A stretch of 64,000 nucleotides of DNA from Promethearchaeota archaeon (GTDB taxonomy: Archaea > Asgardarchaeota > Lokiarchaeia > Sigyniarchaeales > SOKP01): NCBI GenBank assembly GCA_019058365.1, contig JAHPZE010000012.1, positions 43,017 through 107,016 on the forward strand, read 5' to 3'. Under the pieces are notes generated by a model. The model saw only the letters and a list, made by a program, of their open reading frames with translations. It was not told the origin of the DNA and did no database searches. The translations under genes were made by a program, and so were the position numbers. Within the stretch, counting starts at the first letter, position 1; the number at the start of each line of letters is the position of its first letter. This document shows, in pieces, positions 1-8,529 of this stretch.

Positions 1-1
1 A

Positions 2-367
2 TGTACACGAAAATGCCCTACGGGAGCGATTCCAACCGATCGTTTTCTACTTCGAGCTGAACGATGTATTACATATCATAATGAACAACCTGGGGATGTT
101 CCTTTTCCAGAATGGATTGATCCAAAAGGGCATAACTGTTTAGTAGGGTGCTTGCATTGTCAAAAAGTATGTCCTGCTAATAAGAAAGTTAGAAATTGGA
201 CTGAACCAGGACCAGAATTTAGTGAAGAAGAAACAAAACTAATAATGAATGAAATAAAATTCGATGATCTTCCCACAGAAACTAAGAATAAATTTGAAAA
301 ATTTGAATTTGTTAATTATTTCGAGGTTTTTCACCGAAACCTAACTCCTTTTTTTAATAAAACTTAG
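2..367 (+). CDS. 4Fe-4S double-cluster protein, epoxyqueuosine reductase-like (5' truncated)
   Basis: The reading frame is open from base 2, so the gene begins before the window and 121 C-terminal residues are visible. They carry two ferredoxin-like sites. The first is partly lost (Cys1, Cys5 followed by PTGAI, then Cys22). The second is complete: Cys46-x3-Cys50-x2-Cys53-x3-Cys57-Pro. The order, and the RCI-x-Y spacing, match the C-terminal double-cluster domain of epoxyqueuosine reductase (QueG) and related uncharacterised proteins. In QueG the clusters pass electrons to a cobalamin centre in the missing N-terminal part. Because that part is outside the window I cannot tell QueG itself from the related group. 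An internal ATG at 152 would give only a meaningless fragment. Confidence 0.75.
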   Translation, partial: CTRKCPTGAIPTDRFLLRAERCITYHNEQPGDVPFPEWIDPKGHNCLVGCLHCQKVCPANKKVRNWTEPGPEFSEEETKLIMNEIKFDDLPTETKNKFEKFEFVNYFEVFHRNLTPFFNKT

Positions 368-468
368 GAAATAAAATTTCTTTAAAAAAGATTTTTTTCT
401 AAAATTGTAAATATAATGGAACATAAAAAAAAAAGGATTTTGGCTAATTTTGCTTTTATTTGATTGAA

Positions 469-795
469 CTAATCTTCTGGCATTGATAAACCGATCATTG
501 GTAAGGCATCTACTCCAGAAAGGAATGTCTCTATTTTGTAACTAAAACCTGGAACATCTGAATATATAAGATTCATATTTGTAATGCGTTTAAGCATTTC
601 ATCATATTTTCCTTCTTTAACTTCTGTTGCGGAGATTGATTTGATTCCTTTATGGGTGGCTTTAACTGCAACACGGATGAGTGATTTTTCTAATGATCTA
701 TCCATTGGATATTTTTTCACTATCTCAAGATATTTCTCGGCAATAGTTTTTTCTTTACCATAGGGGATATAGGATGTTGTAAGAATTATAACCAT
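469..795 (-). CDS. small conserved-looking protein of unknown function
   Basis: This encodes 108 residues. I do not recognise the family. It begins with a beta-strand-like VIILTTSYIP segment followed by amphipathic helices rich in Lys and Glu, then alternating strand-like segments. That could be a small alpha+beta (ferredoxin-like or dimeric barrel) fold, but this is only an impression of secondary structure. There are no Cys residues, signal peptide or membrane segment. A GAGGCG Shine-Dalgarno-like stretch lies just before the ATG. It stands alone, convergent with the truncated iron-sulfur gene to its left. No function is proposed. Confidence 0.6.
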   Translation of the reverse strand: MVIILTTSYIPYGKEKTIAEKYLEIVKKYPMDRSLEKSLIRVAVKATHKGIKSISATEVKEGKYDEMLKRITNMNLIYSDVPGFSYKIETFLSGVDALPMIGLSMPED

Positions 796-966
796 TAATT
801 TCGCCTCTATTTAATAAATATTTTTAAAAATTAGATTTCAGAGTAATATTCATATGTTTTAATTCAATTTAAACGTTATTAGGAAAACTATTCAATGCTT
901 TCAGTAATTAATTTTCTAGAAAAGGAGTTTTCAAAAACTAAATTAATATTCTGATGGAGTAAATAT

Positions 967-1467
967 TCACCATTCATATCTGCATTTAGTACAAGATTTC
1001 TTTTTTGCGTATATACGTCTTGGAGTATAGCTAATTACATTGGATTTATCATCTATTTCTCTTATAGCAAATCCCATAGCACCACAATTAGGGCATACTC
1101 TTTTATTAATTCTAGAATCGTCGCTTATAGAATGTGAATCCTCTAACTTTTCTGAGAGAGATGGTGGAGTAAATGATTGCTGTTTTGGAGGAAAAGATGG
1201 CGGAGTGTAAGATAACTCAACTGGAGGCGGTGGTTTATAAGACTCCTGACTTGGTGGAGGAGTTGGAGTTGATTTGTGCATTAATTCTTGAATTTTAACA
1301 AGCAATTTTTGATTTTCCTTGGCTAGTTGAGCTATTTGATGATCTTTTTCAGCAACAAGTGCTTGATAAAAATGAATCTTAGAAAATAATTCTGTTATTT
1401 GATCTGATAATTTATTAATCGTAACTTCATATTCAGATATAGGTTCCTCTGGGTTGTTATACATCAC
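967..1467 (-). CDS. coiled-coil / proline-rich / zinc-ribbon protein
   Basis: The 166-residue protein has three parts. An N-terminal heptad-like helix (about residues 10-65, rich in Leu, Ile, Gln, Glu) probably forms a coiled coil. A low-complexity Pro/Ser/Thr linker (about 68-110) has repeated PPP and TPPS blocks. A C-terminal zinc-ribbon-like module has one Cys-x2-Cys pair in a CPNCG knuckle and a second pair (CTKC) about 30 residues later, at the very end. Zinc ribbons of this form bind nucleic acid or protein; the target cannot be read from sequence. It may be a dimeric adaptor. It is transcribed alone. Confidence 0.7.
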   Translation of the reverse strand: MMYNNPEEPISEYEVTINKLSDQITELFSKIHFYQALVAEKDHQIAQLAKENQKLLVKIQELMHKSTPTPPPSQESYKPPPPVELSYTPPSFPPKQQSFTPPSLSEKLEDSHSISDDSRINKRVCPNCGAMGFAIREIDDKSNVISYTPRRIYAKKKSCTKCRYEW

Positions 1468-1685
1468 AATTCATACTCCTCATTCTTAACAATATTGTCG
1501 GGTCTTTCTATTGTACTTAGTTTGATTTAATATATAAATGTTTTCGGAGTGAAATTTTCGAAAAATAGATATTAATATGAGCTTTATAAATGTCGAGCTT
1601 AACATTTGCTTCAGAGTAATAACATTTAAAAAAACTATAATGTATTTTACTATATTAAAGAATTCAAAATAGAAAGTGATTTATA

Positions 1686-2741
1686 ATGTCTAAATTAAAT
1701 GATTCTTCAATTAAAGAATTGGAAAATCAAATTAAAACTCTTGAGAACAATCTACAAGAATTGAGAAATGAATTTATTAAAAAAACTGGGCAATTACCCT
1801 CAAGAAATTTAAGAGATTTCAGCTGGAAATGGACAATTTTCGTAACTCTGGGTTTTGCGTTTATATCAAGTATTGTCTATCTTTTAGGTATAGCAAAAGT
1901 TGGTATCTCAGAAAATACGGGTATTCCATCATTCTTTTTTCATACTGATTTAGCATATTTTAACATTCTCACTCTTTATGTTATTATCATGGTATTAATA
2001 GTTCAATCAAATAAAATTAACGGATATCAAACACTAGTGCTGATTTCAGGTTTTTGGTGCGCTCATTGGTTAATTTATGACTGGTCATGGTGGACTCTTA
2101 GAATTGGGATGGGTACAATTAACTTAGACGGTTTCTGGATACGTGGATTAGGATCTCCAATAGTCGTACCTCATCCTTCAATGGGGATGTTCTTATTATG
2201 GGCTATCTTAGGAGGGATAATGGCTTTATATACCTTCACAATACCCAAAAATTATATTGAACTTTTGCCTCCTACGATTTGGTTATATACCGGATATCCC
2301 AACGCAAGTATTTGTGAGATGATAGGTATATCAGATGATATTATATTGATTATTGGGATAATACTTATAGTTATATCATTTTCTATAGGTGGATTCTTTA
2401 CATATCGAAGATTCAAGGGCAGATCTATAGAATATCATAAAAAACGAGACGAAATTAAAAATAGCTTTAAAAGAGAAAATCTAAATTTTGATCCACTTAC
2501 ACTGCCTTGGATTTTTATTATAGCAGGAATGTTGATATTTATGTATCTTTTTCTTGTATTGATACCTGTAATAGGATTATTCTTAGGGTTTATTTCGTGG
2601 ATGCTGATTCCGCTTTTTTATATACTCTTCAAAGGATCAAGTGCACTAAAGTATAGAAAGACAGTTCAAATAACAATTGCTATTACCTTAATTATATCAA
2701 TAATAGTGATAATGTATGGTATACATATGTGGCTCCTTTAA
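1686..2741 (+). CDS. polytopic membrane protein with N-terminal coiled coil, unknown function
   Basis: The product has 351 residues. Residues about 5-35 form a charged heptad-type helix (cytoplasmic coiled coil). About eight hydrophobic segments follow, near 52-72, 85-105, 113-132, 167-187, 218-240, 272-293, 295-315 and 328-350. Between the third and fourth lies a Trp-rich stretch (WLIYDWSWW and nearby) that may sit at the membrane surface. No transporter signature or enzyme motif was recognised. It is a single gene with an AT-rich upstream region and no Shine-Dalgarno. It could be a sensor or scaffold, but nothing in the sequence decides this. Confidence 0.65.
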   Translation: MSKLNDSSIKELENQIKTLENNLQELRNEFIKKTGQLPSRNLRDFSWKWTIFVTLGFAFISSIVYLLGIAKVGISENTGIPSFFFHTDLAYFNILTLYVIIMVLIVQSNKINGYQTLVLISGFWCAHWLIYDWSWWTLRIGMGTINLDGFWIRGLGSPIVVPHPSMGMFLLWAILGGIMALYTFTIPKNYIELLPPTIWLYTGYPNASICEMIGISDDIILIIGIILIVISFSIGGFFTYRRFKGRSIEYHKKRDEIKNSFKRENLNFDPLTLPWIFIIAGMLIFMYLFLVLIPVIGLFLGFISWMLIPLFYILFKGSSALKYRKTVQITIAITLIISIIVIMYGIHMWLL

Positions 2742-2858
2742 ATACTACATAAGATTTTTTAATAATTCTTTAAAATTTTGGATTATTTAAACACAAAGTT
2801 ATTAATTTATTAATTCAATTAGAATCAGATTTCAAAAATGCTCATCCAATAAATTTTT

Positions 2859-3116
2859 CTATTTTTCGCTTAATAACCTATTTCTTGAAAACCTTAAAGC
2901 AATTATTATTAATATTACACCTAAAATCAAAAAACTCATAGAATTAAAAACCTCCGCAGCTTCAGCTCTCCAAAAAATCTGAGATCCTACTAATTCTGGC
3001 ATAAATCCTTGAATATAGTGAAAATGTAGTTCACTTATAAATGATAATATTATTAATAAAATTCCGAAAAATAAAATCACTTTTTCAGCTGAGTTATATT
3101 TCATTTTTCCTTTCAT
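2859..3116 (-). CDS. small two-helix membrane protein
   Basis: This gene encodes 85 residues with two strong hydrophobic segments (about 13-30 and 58-75), flanked by a Lys-rich N-terminus and an Arg/Lys-rich C-terminus. The middle holds several His, Trp and Glu residues. Its start overlaps the last 23 bases of the Staygreen-family gene on the same strand, so the two are almost certainly co-transcribed and translationally coupled. A second Met at residue 5 would shorten the overlap. The family is not recognised. The coupling suggests a membrane partner for the upstream protein, which is inference. Confidence 0.6.
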   Translation of the reverse strand: MKGKMKYNSAEKVILFFGILLIILSFISELHFHYIQGFMPELVGSQIFWRAEAAEVFNSMSFLILGVILIIIALRFSRNRLLSEK

Positions 3117-3591
3117 CCTTTACTATATTAACAATGTTCTCTTTCATTTTTCCAAAATTTTCAATCTTATTGTATTTCTTATTTTTTGATTGAAAATGAA
3201 CATAGATTTGTGATTCTTTTAGATGTGGAAAATTTTCAATTAATTTCTTTTCTCCATGTATAATGGTTTGAAACACAAGTGGTAAGTGACTACGAAATAT
3301 TCTATCTCGCATACTCGCCCATCCAAATAGTAATCCTCCACTCACGTGAATATAGAAATGTAATTCAAGGTGATCATTTGTCATTAGCCATTCAGCTAAA
3401 ACTTCGTCTCTCATAAAGCGAGTATAAAAGCTGGATATTTGTTTTAAATCATAGTCATCACTTATAGTCAAGAATAGATCTCCCGTTGAATCAGAATGAG
3501 TTAAAGTATATCTTCGCGGTAATTTTAAATTATTAGATTCTACCGAGGCTTTAAACACTACTTTTAGTTTCTCAGGATTAAAATCTACCAT
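3094..3591 (-). CDS. Staygreen (SGR) family protein, Mg-dechelatase-like
   Basis: From the Met at 3591 this is 165 residues; an ATG at 3612 would add seven. The sequence opens with FNPEKLKV, then PRRYTLTHSD and a D-L-F-L-T-I strand. The family core follows: YTRFMRDEVLAEW, then LHFYIHVSGG, GWASMRDRIFR and LPLVFQTI. It ends with V-H-F-x-S and a YN-x-I-E segment. These blocks in this order are those of the Staygreen domain. Plant members remove magnesium from chlorophyll a. Related proteins are known from non-photosynthetic bacteria and archaea, where the natural substrate is unclear. No chlorophyll gene is present here. A two-helix membrane protein overlaps its 3' end. Confidence 0.85.
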   Translation of the reverse strand: MVDFNPEKLKVVFKASVESNNLKLPRRYTLTHSDSTGDLFLTISDDYDLKQISSFYTRFMRDEVLAEWLMTNDHLELHFYIHVSGGLLFGWASMRDRIFRSHLPLVFQTIIHGEKKLIENFPHLKESQIYVHFQSKNKKYNKIENFGKMKENIVNIVKDERKNEI

Positions 3592-3726
3592 TAGTAAGTC
3601 TAAAATAATCAAAAATGATGTTTAAACGTTTTTTTTATTAAATATTACTATAAACTATTTAAAATTGTTTTTAATTTAGGATTGTATTATATATTAAAAA
3701 TAAATTTACTAACCTAGATGTTATGA

Positions 3727-4548
3727 ATGAACACTCTAAAAGGTAAAACAATTTTTATTACAGGTGCTAGTAGAGGGATAGGAAGAACTATAGCTTTACG
3801 GGCCGCAGCAGATGGAGCTAATATTGCAGTAGTCGCTAAGACTAAAGAACCTCATCCAAAATTACCAGGAACAGTGTATACTACTGTAAAAGATATTGAA
3901 CACGTCGGAGGTAATGCAATCCCATGTATAACAGATATAAGATTTGAAGATCAGATTCAAACTGCTATTGATGCCACTGTTGATAGATTTGGAGGGATAG
4001 ATATCCTTGTGAATAATGCCAGTGCGATAAATTTATCTCCAACTTTAGAAATTGGGATGAAGAGATATGATCTTATGTTTTCTGTTAATGTACGAGGGAC
4101 TTTTTTATGTTCAAAGTTATGTATTCCGTATCTAAAAGACGCAGAGAATCCTCATATTTTGAATCTATCTCCTCCTCTAAATATGAACCCAAAATGGTTT
4201 AAAAATAATCTAGCTTATACTATGGCTAAATACGGAATGAGTATGTGTGTTTTGGGGATGGCAGAAGAATTTAAAAAAGATGGGATTGCAGTTAATGCGT
4301 TATGGCCAAAAACGTCTATAGCTACTGCAGCTGTGAGAAATTTATTAGGTGGCGAATCAGCAGTTAAACATTCGAGAAAACCAGAAATTGTAGCAGATGC
4401 TGCTTATCTAATTTTAACTAAACCAAGTAAAGAATATACGGGTAACTTTTTCATTGATGAAGAAATTCTACTTGAGCATGGGATAACTGATTTTGAGAAA
4501 TATTCAGTTGATCCTAATTCGAAATTATACCTTGATTTCTTTCTATAA
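3727..4548 (+). CDS. HSDL2-like short-chain dehydrogenase
   Basis: This is a complete classical SDR of 273 residues. The Rossmann glycine motif is at 12-19 (TGASRGIG), the NNAS motif at 96-99, and the catalytic residues are Ser148, Tyr164 and Lys168. The sequence after the glycine motif (TKEPHPKLPGT) and the NLSPPL block around the catalytic Ser are typical of the HSDL2 / citronellol-dehydrogenase-like branch. In that branch the motif before the active site reads SPP rather than SS. The cofactor is probably NAD(P). The substrate is likely an aliphatic or branched alcohol, or a hydroxyacyl compound (inferred). It is transcribed alone without a Shine-Dalgarno. Confidence 0.85.
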   Translation: MNTLKGKTIFITGASRGIGRTIALRAAADGANIAVVAKTKEPHPKLPGTVYTTVKDIEHVGGNAIPCITDIRFEDQIQTAIDATVDRFGGIDILVNNASAINLSPTLEIGMKRYDLMFSVNVRGTFLCSKLCIPYLKDAENPHILNLSPPLNMNPKWFKNNLAYTMAKYGMSMCVLGMAEEFKKDGIAVNALWPKTSIATAAVRNLLGGESAVKHSRKPEIVADAAYLILTKPSKEYTGNFFIDEEILLEHGITDFEKYSVDPNSKLYLDFFL

Positions 4549-4574
4549 TAAAAAAAATAAGAAAAGAATTAAAA

Positions 4575-5468
4575 TTAAGGATTGTTTTTTATAAACTCCA
4601 CTATTAGGTTGGCTAGTTCAGGACCCTTATCTTCTTGGATAAAGTGACCAGCATTTTTAATTGTAGTATGATTTTGTCCTTGAGCACCTGGAATACTTTC
4701 TTGCCAAAATTTATCTCCCCCTCTTGTAATTGGATCACTATCAGAAAAAGCGGTTAAAAATGGTTTTTTCCATTGAAAGAACTGTTCCCATGCTTTTTTA
4801 TTCGCCATGTGCTCTGGATCTTCTTTAGTAGTTGGAACCAATGAAGGCATAACTCTTGCTCCCGCTTTAAAAGTATCATCCGGAAACGGGGCATCGTACG
4901 CTTTAATCACATTACTAGGCAATTTAGTAACTGTAGCCCCTTGTATTATCTTTCCTATATCAAATTTCGATGAAGTTTTAGAAAACTCTTGCCATTCTAA
5001 AAAAGCTTTACCCATCTTCTGTTCTCCTGTGGGTAATCCTCCATTCGATAAAATAATCCTCTTAAAACGTTCTTGATTCTCAATAGCAACTCTTAAACCT
5101 ATTAATGAACCCCAATCTTGGCAAAATAAAGTAATATTTTTGAGATCAAGCAGATTTACCATTTTTGTTATCCACACCACATGCTTACGGTAAGAATGAT
5201 CACTTTGTTCAGTTGGTTTATCAGATCGTCCAAATCCTACTAAATCAGGTGCTACTGTTCTGTAACCCGCTTGTATTAGAATTGGGATCATATGTCTATA
5301 TAAAAAGGACCATGAAGGTTCTCCATGCATGAGAAGGATGCTTTCAACATCTTTTGGTCCTTCATCTATATAATGAATCCTAACTCCGTCAACATTTAAA
5401 TAATTAGGTTTAAATGGAAAATTTGGGAGATTCTTAAACTTTTTCTCCGGAGTGCGTAATAATTTCAT
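4575..5468 (-). CDS. haloalkane dehalogenase-like alpha/beta hydrolase
   Basis: The 297-residue protein is an alpha/beta hydrolase with the layout of class I haloalkane dehalogenases. The oxyanion segment is HGEPSWS (48-54). The nucleophile is Asp118 within CQDWG, not Ser, and Trp119 is in the halide-stabilising position. Asp243 or Asp245 serves as acid near the end of the core, and His275 lies in NAGHF. In known enzymes this triad cleaves carbon-halogen bonds hydrolytically. Asp nucleophiles also occur in fluoroacetate dehalogenases and epoxide hydrolases, so the substrate is not certain, but the Trp after the nucleophile favours halide chemistry. No signal peptide is visible, so the enzyme is cytoplasmic. 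Confidence 0.8.
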   Translation of the reverse strand: MKLLRTPEKKFKNLPNFPFKPNYLNVDGVRIHYIDEGPKDVESILLMHGEPSWSFLYRHMIPILIQAGYRTVAPDLVGFGRSDKPTEQSDHSYRKHVVWITKMVNLLDLKNITLFCQDWGSLIGLRVAIENQERFKRIILSNGGLPTGEQKMGKAFLEWQEFSKTSSKFDIGKIIQGATVTKLPSNVIKAYDAPFPDDTFKAGARVMPSLVPTTKEDPEHMANKKAWEQFFQWKKPFLTAFSDSDPITRGGDKFWQESIPGAQGQNHTTIKNAGHFIQEDKGPELANLIVEFIKNNP

Positions 5469-5724
5469 ATAAATTTCTTCTCTTTGTTAATTATTAAAAT
5501 TATTAAATCTTAGCTATCTTTTAAATTACAATTAATTTGTTTAAATTTGAATTTAGATGATATTAAGCAGGTGAAATCAGAAAATTAAAAATAAGAAACC
5601 ATTTTTGTGATAAATTTCTTATCAAAAAGATAAAAAGGCATGATATCTTAATTAAAATTGTAGTGAAAATTATTAGTCATAATTTATCGCTTTTTTAAAT
5701 TCAATTAAATTTTGAGACATATTT

Positions 5725-6360
5725 ATGATTCGCGTTCTAGATCAATTAGGTAAAGATAATAAAGATTTTTTTACTTCTGATGAATTAAAAAAACATTGCG
5801 ATGATTTGTATATCGATTATAGGCGCACAATGGATTATCTTGTTTCTCGTGGACATTTAGTCCAGATTATTGAAGATATTTATTATGTGAAAACCATTAA
5901 AGAAATTAGTAAAAACCAGTTAAGATATTCAATTTTAGAATTTGTGGCGAAAGGATTAAAATTAAAACGAATTAATAATTGGTATTTTGGGCTTTACACC
6001 GCATTAAATATAAACAAAATTAGCCACGATCATCAAGATGAATTTTTGTACTTAATTAATGATCATATTTTAAACGAACAACCTATAAAGATTTTAGGTA
6101 AAGATTTTAGGTTTTTAAGATTCAAAAACGCTTTTTTCAATTTTGGTATTATAAAAAACAAAATCAGATATTCTGATCATGAAAAAACGATTTTAGATTT
6201 AATTTATTTATGGGAATCTAATCATATCAATGAAAATAGAATATATATTGAGGTGTCTAAATTATTGGAAGGAATATCTGAAGAAAAAATATTGCAATAT
6301 GCCCAATATTATCCGGATTCTAATCAAAAACTATTGAAAAAAGCTTTGAATAAATCATAA
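5725..6360 (+). CDS. AbiEi-like antitoxin / winged-helix regulator (orphan)
   Basis: This gene encodes 211 residues. The first 60 look like a winged helix: a helix pair, then a recognition-helix-like YRRTMDYLVSRGHL followed by a beta wing. The middle (about 65-140) has a WYFGLYTALNIN segment, typical of the AbiEi antitoxin fold, followed by strands. AbiEi proteins repress their own operon and neutralise the AbiEii nucleotidyltransferase toxin. No AbiEii-like gene lies beside it; the next gene is an unrelated methyltransferase on the other strand. It may act only as a transcription factor, or pair with a distant toxin. Identification rests on pattern recognition. Confidence 0.6.
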   Translation: MIRVLDQLGKDNKDFFTSDELKKHCDDLYIDYRRTMDYLVSRGHLVQIIEDIYYVKTIKEISKNQLRYSILEFVAKGLKLKRINNWYFGLYTALNINKISHDHQDEFLYLINDHILNEQPIKILGKDFRFLRFKNAFFNFGIIKNKIRYSDHEKTILDLIYLWESNHINENRIYIEVSKLLEGISEEKILQYAQYYPDSNQKLLKKALNKS

Positions 6361-6363
6361 ACT

Positions 6364-6861
6364 TTATTTTTTAAATGGATTTGGAATCCATTTTCGTACT
6401 CTCTTTTTATATTGTATATACTCATCACCAAACATATTTTCAAGTATGTTTTCTTCAAAATTTGCCATCCAATTATAGACTAAGAACACTAGAATGAAGA
6501 AAGCGATGCTAATCAATGAAATGGACAAAAATATAAATGCTACATAAATTAATAGTATTCCAGAATACATCGGATTTCTCACATAACCAAGAATTCCGTT
6601 GGTAATCAATGAGTCAGGCGGTTTGTGTGATTTAAATAAAATTCGATGGGATAATTCTATAAAGATAAGAGCAATACAAAGAACTGATATAAATAATATT
6701 AACCGAATAATAAAAGGTACAAAATCGTTTAAAATTGTCGATATTTTAAGTATGTTTGAGTCTAAAAACCATATTAATATAAAGACTATTGGTATTACCG
6801 CATGATATATATGTCCATGTGGTATTTCTCGCTCATGGCCTTCATGTCTTTTTAAATTCAT
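6364..6861 (-). CDS. isoprenylcysteine/phospholipid methyltransferase family membrane protein
   Basis: The 165-residue integral membrane protein has four or five hydrophobic segments. It carries the family signature GYVRNPMYSG (92-101) followed by a hydrophobic helix, then paired Glu (136-137) and the FGDEYIQYKKRV motif before the C-terminus. This arrangement forms the SAM site of ICMT and related phospholipid or small-molecule methyltransferases (DUF1295/PEMT-like). The HEGHERE and HGHIYH runs near the N-terminus are unusual and could bind metal. The substrate cannot be told. It is convergent, four bases from the AbiEi-like gene. Confidence 0.8.
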   Translation of the reverse strand: MNLKRHEGHEREIPHGHIYHAVIPIVFILIWFLDSNILKISTILNDFVPFIIRLILFISVLCIALIFIELSHRILFKSHKPPDSLITNGILGYVRNPMYSGILLIYVAFIFLSISLISIAFFILVFLVYNWMANFEENILENMFGDEYIQYKKRVRKWIPNPFKK

Positions 6862-7037
6862 TTTTAATCCATTATTTGTAGACTTTTATATTCTAGATTT
6901 TACAGTTTATTATTTATTTTTTATATAGACCAATTTTTCATATTTTCTTATAATCTATTCATACTCATAATTATAGATATTGAATTTATTGAATTAAAAC
7001 ATAAATATCTTATGAAGAACTCAGACATAAATAATTT

Positions 7038-7808
7038 TTATAGTAAATCTAAACTTATTACCATTACAATCATTCCAAGGATGATTCCTATTATTGAAAG
7101 ATGTTCAAATCCGCAATCTCGAGACGCAGGAAGCAATTCATCAAGAGAAATGTAAACCATAAATCCTCCCACACCAGCAAGCATTATGCCTAATATAAAA
7201 TCATTAATGAAGGGAAAGAGGATTAATCCGACAATTAAAGCACCAATTGGTTCACTTATTCCTGAAATGAATGACCAGAAGAAAGCTTTTTTTCTATTCT
7301 TTGTTGAAGAATAAATTGGGACTGCTACTGCGATACCTTCAGGAATATTATGGAGTGCTATAGCAAAGCATAATATAATACCGAGATCGATGTTTTTTAT
7401 GGTAGCTACAAAAGTTGCCATACCCTCTGGGAAATTATGAATAAAAATACCAAGGGTGACGAGTAATGATGTTTTCTGTAATTTATTTTCAAAATTGCCT
7501 TTTTTATCTTCAAATTCGTATTTATGGGAAATTGAAATGTCAATTATTAACATTAGAAACATTCCAATTAAAAAAAATGTATTTCCTAATAAGAAACCCA
7601 ATGACTTAATACCCTCTTGCAGTAATTCTACAAAAGAAATAAATATCATTACTCCAGCAGAAAAACCCATAATAAGGGAGATAAACTTCTTGCTAGGTTC
7701 TTTAACAATAAGAGCAAAAACACTACCTATAGTTGTGGATAAACCTGCGATTGAAGTCAAAATAAGTGCAAATAAAAAAGCTTCCATAATTATTTTCCGT
7801 GTATACAA
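7038..7808 (-). CDS. ZIP family divalent metal transporter (ZupT-like)
   Basis: The product has up to 256 residues with about eight membrane helices. Two consecutive metal-site motifs are present: HNFPEG in one helix and HNIPEG in the next, as in ZIP transporters of the ZupT/GufA type. These residues bind Zn(II), Fe(II) or similar ions during import. SEPIGA and GFMVYISLDELLP in the last helices are also typical. The sequence before the second Met (7787) is polar and atypical, so that Met may be the true start. It is transcribed alone. Metal selectivity cannot be predicted. Confidence 0.88.
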   Translation of the reverse strand: MYTRKIIMEAFLFALILTSIAGLSTTIGSVFALIVKEPSKKFISLIMGFSAGVMIFISFVELLQEGIKSLGFLLGNTFFLIGMFLMLIIDISISHKYEFEDKKGNFENKLQKTSLLVTLGIFIHNFPEGMATFVATIKNIDLGIILCFAIALHNIPEGIAVAVPIYSSTKNRKKAFFWSFISGISEPIGALIVGLILFPFINDFILGIMLAGVGGFMVYISLDELLPASRDCGFEHLSIIGIILGMIVMVISLDLL

Positions 7809-7858
7809 ATAGGTCTTATGTATTTAAATAAATTTTATTTTCTATTGCGTTTTAGTAT

Positions 7859-8500
7859 TTATAATTTTTTCATACTAATCGCAGTAATCCAACCTTTGTT
7901 ATATTCTTCAAAAATTTGGATATTAGAAAATCCTGCTTGTTCTAAAAATTCTTTATACTCTTCTGGAGTATGGATAGGAAAATTTCCTAACTTTGACCAC
8001 TTTTCAGCTCCTTTCCTTCTTTTTTGATTATTACATTTGTATCCTTCATTAACTAAGATAAAATGCCCATTTGGTTTAAGAATTCTATATATTTCTCTTA
8101 GATCTCTTGTTAAATCTGGCCAGAAGTAATATGCCTCAAAACCGCTAACTAAATTGAAGAAATCATCTGGGAAAGGGAGAGATGACACAGAACCTTGGGA
8201 AATTTCAACAATTCCTTGTATAATATATCTTTTATTAATTTCTGTACTTACATTTACAGCAGTTCTAGAATAATCTATTCCAAAAATCTTTCCATTTAAT
8301 ATCATTTTCGCATAACGTTCTATATTTCCCCCGCCACCACATCCAATATCTAAAATTTTATCGTTTGGATCTATCTTAACATGTGATAAACCCCATGCTG
8401 CTAACTTTGCATGACCTTTATTCATACCTTTTGCTATTATTTTTCCTAGCCTTCCAGAAGGCTTTCTTACTTGGTCAACTAATTTTTGTTTAAAACCCAT
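7859..8500 (-). CDS. class I SAM-dependent methyltransferase
   Basis: The gene encodes 213 residues of a Rossmann-fold methyltransferase. Motif I reads ILDIGCGGGGN, the acidic end of strand 2 is in FGIDYS, and motif IV is in LPFPDDFFNLVSGFEAYYFW. An RILKPNGHFILVNEG motif closes the core. The N-terminal 35 residues are basic, with the helix pattern often seen in small-molecule methyltransferases of the ubiE/methyltransferase-11 type. It lies 29 bases from a second methyltransferase gene upstream on the same strand, so the two may be an operon. The substrate is unknown. Confidence 0.85.
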   Translation of the reverse strand: MGFKQKLVDQVRKPSGRLGKIIAKGMNKGHAKLAAWGLSHVKIDPNDKILDIGCGGGGNIERYAKMILNGKIFGIDYSRTAVNVSTEINKRYIIQGIVEISQGSVSSLPFPDDFFNLVSGFEAYYFWPDLTRDLREIYRILKPNGHFILVNEGYKCNNQKRRKGAEKWSKLGNFPIHTPEEYKEFLEQAGFSNIQIFEEYNKGWITAISMKKL

Positions 8501-8529
8501 TTTGAGATAATCATCTGTTTTATAACTAA

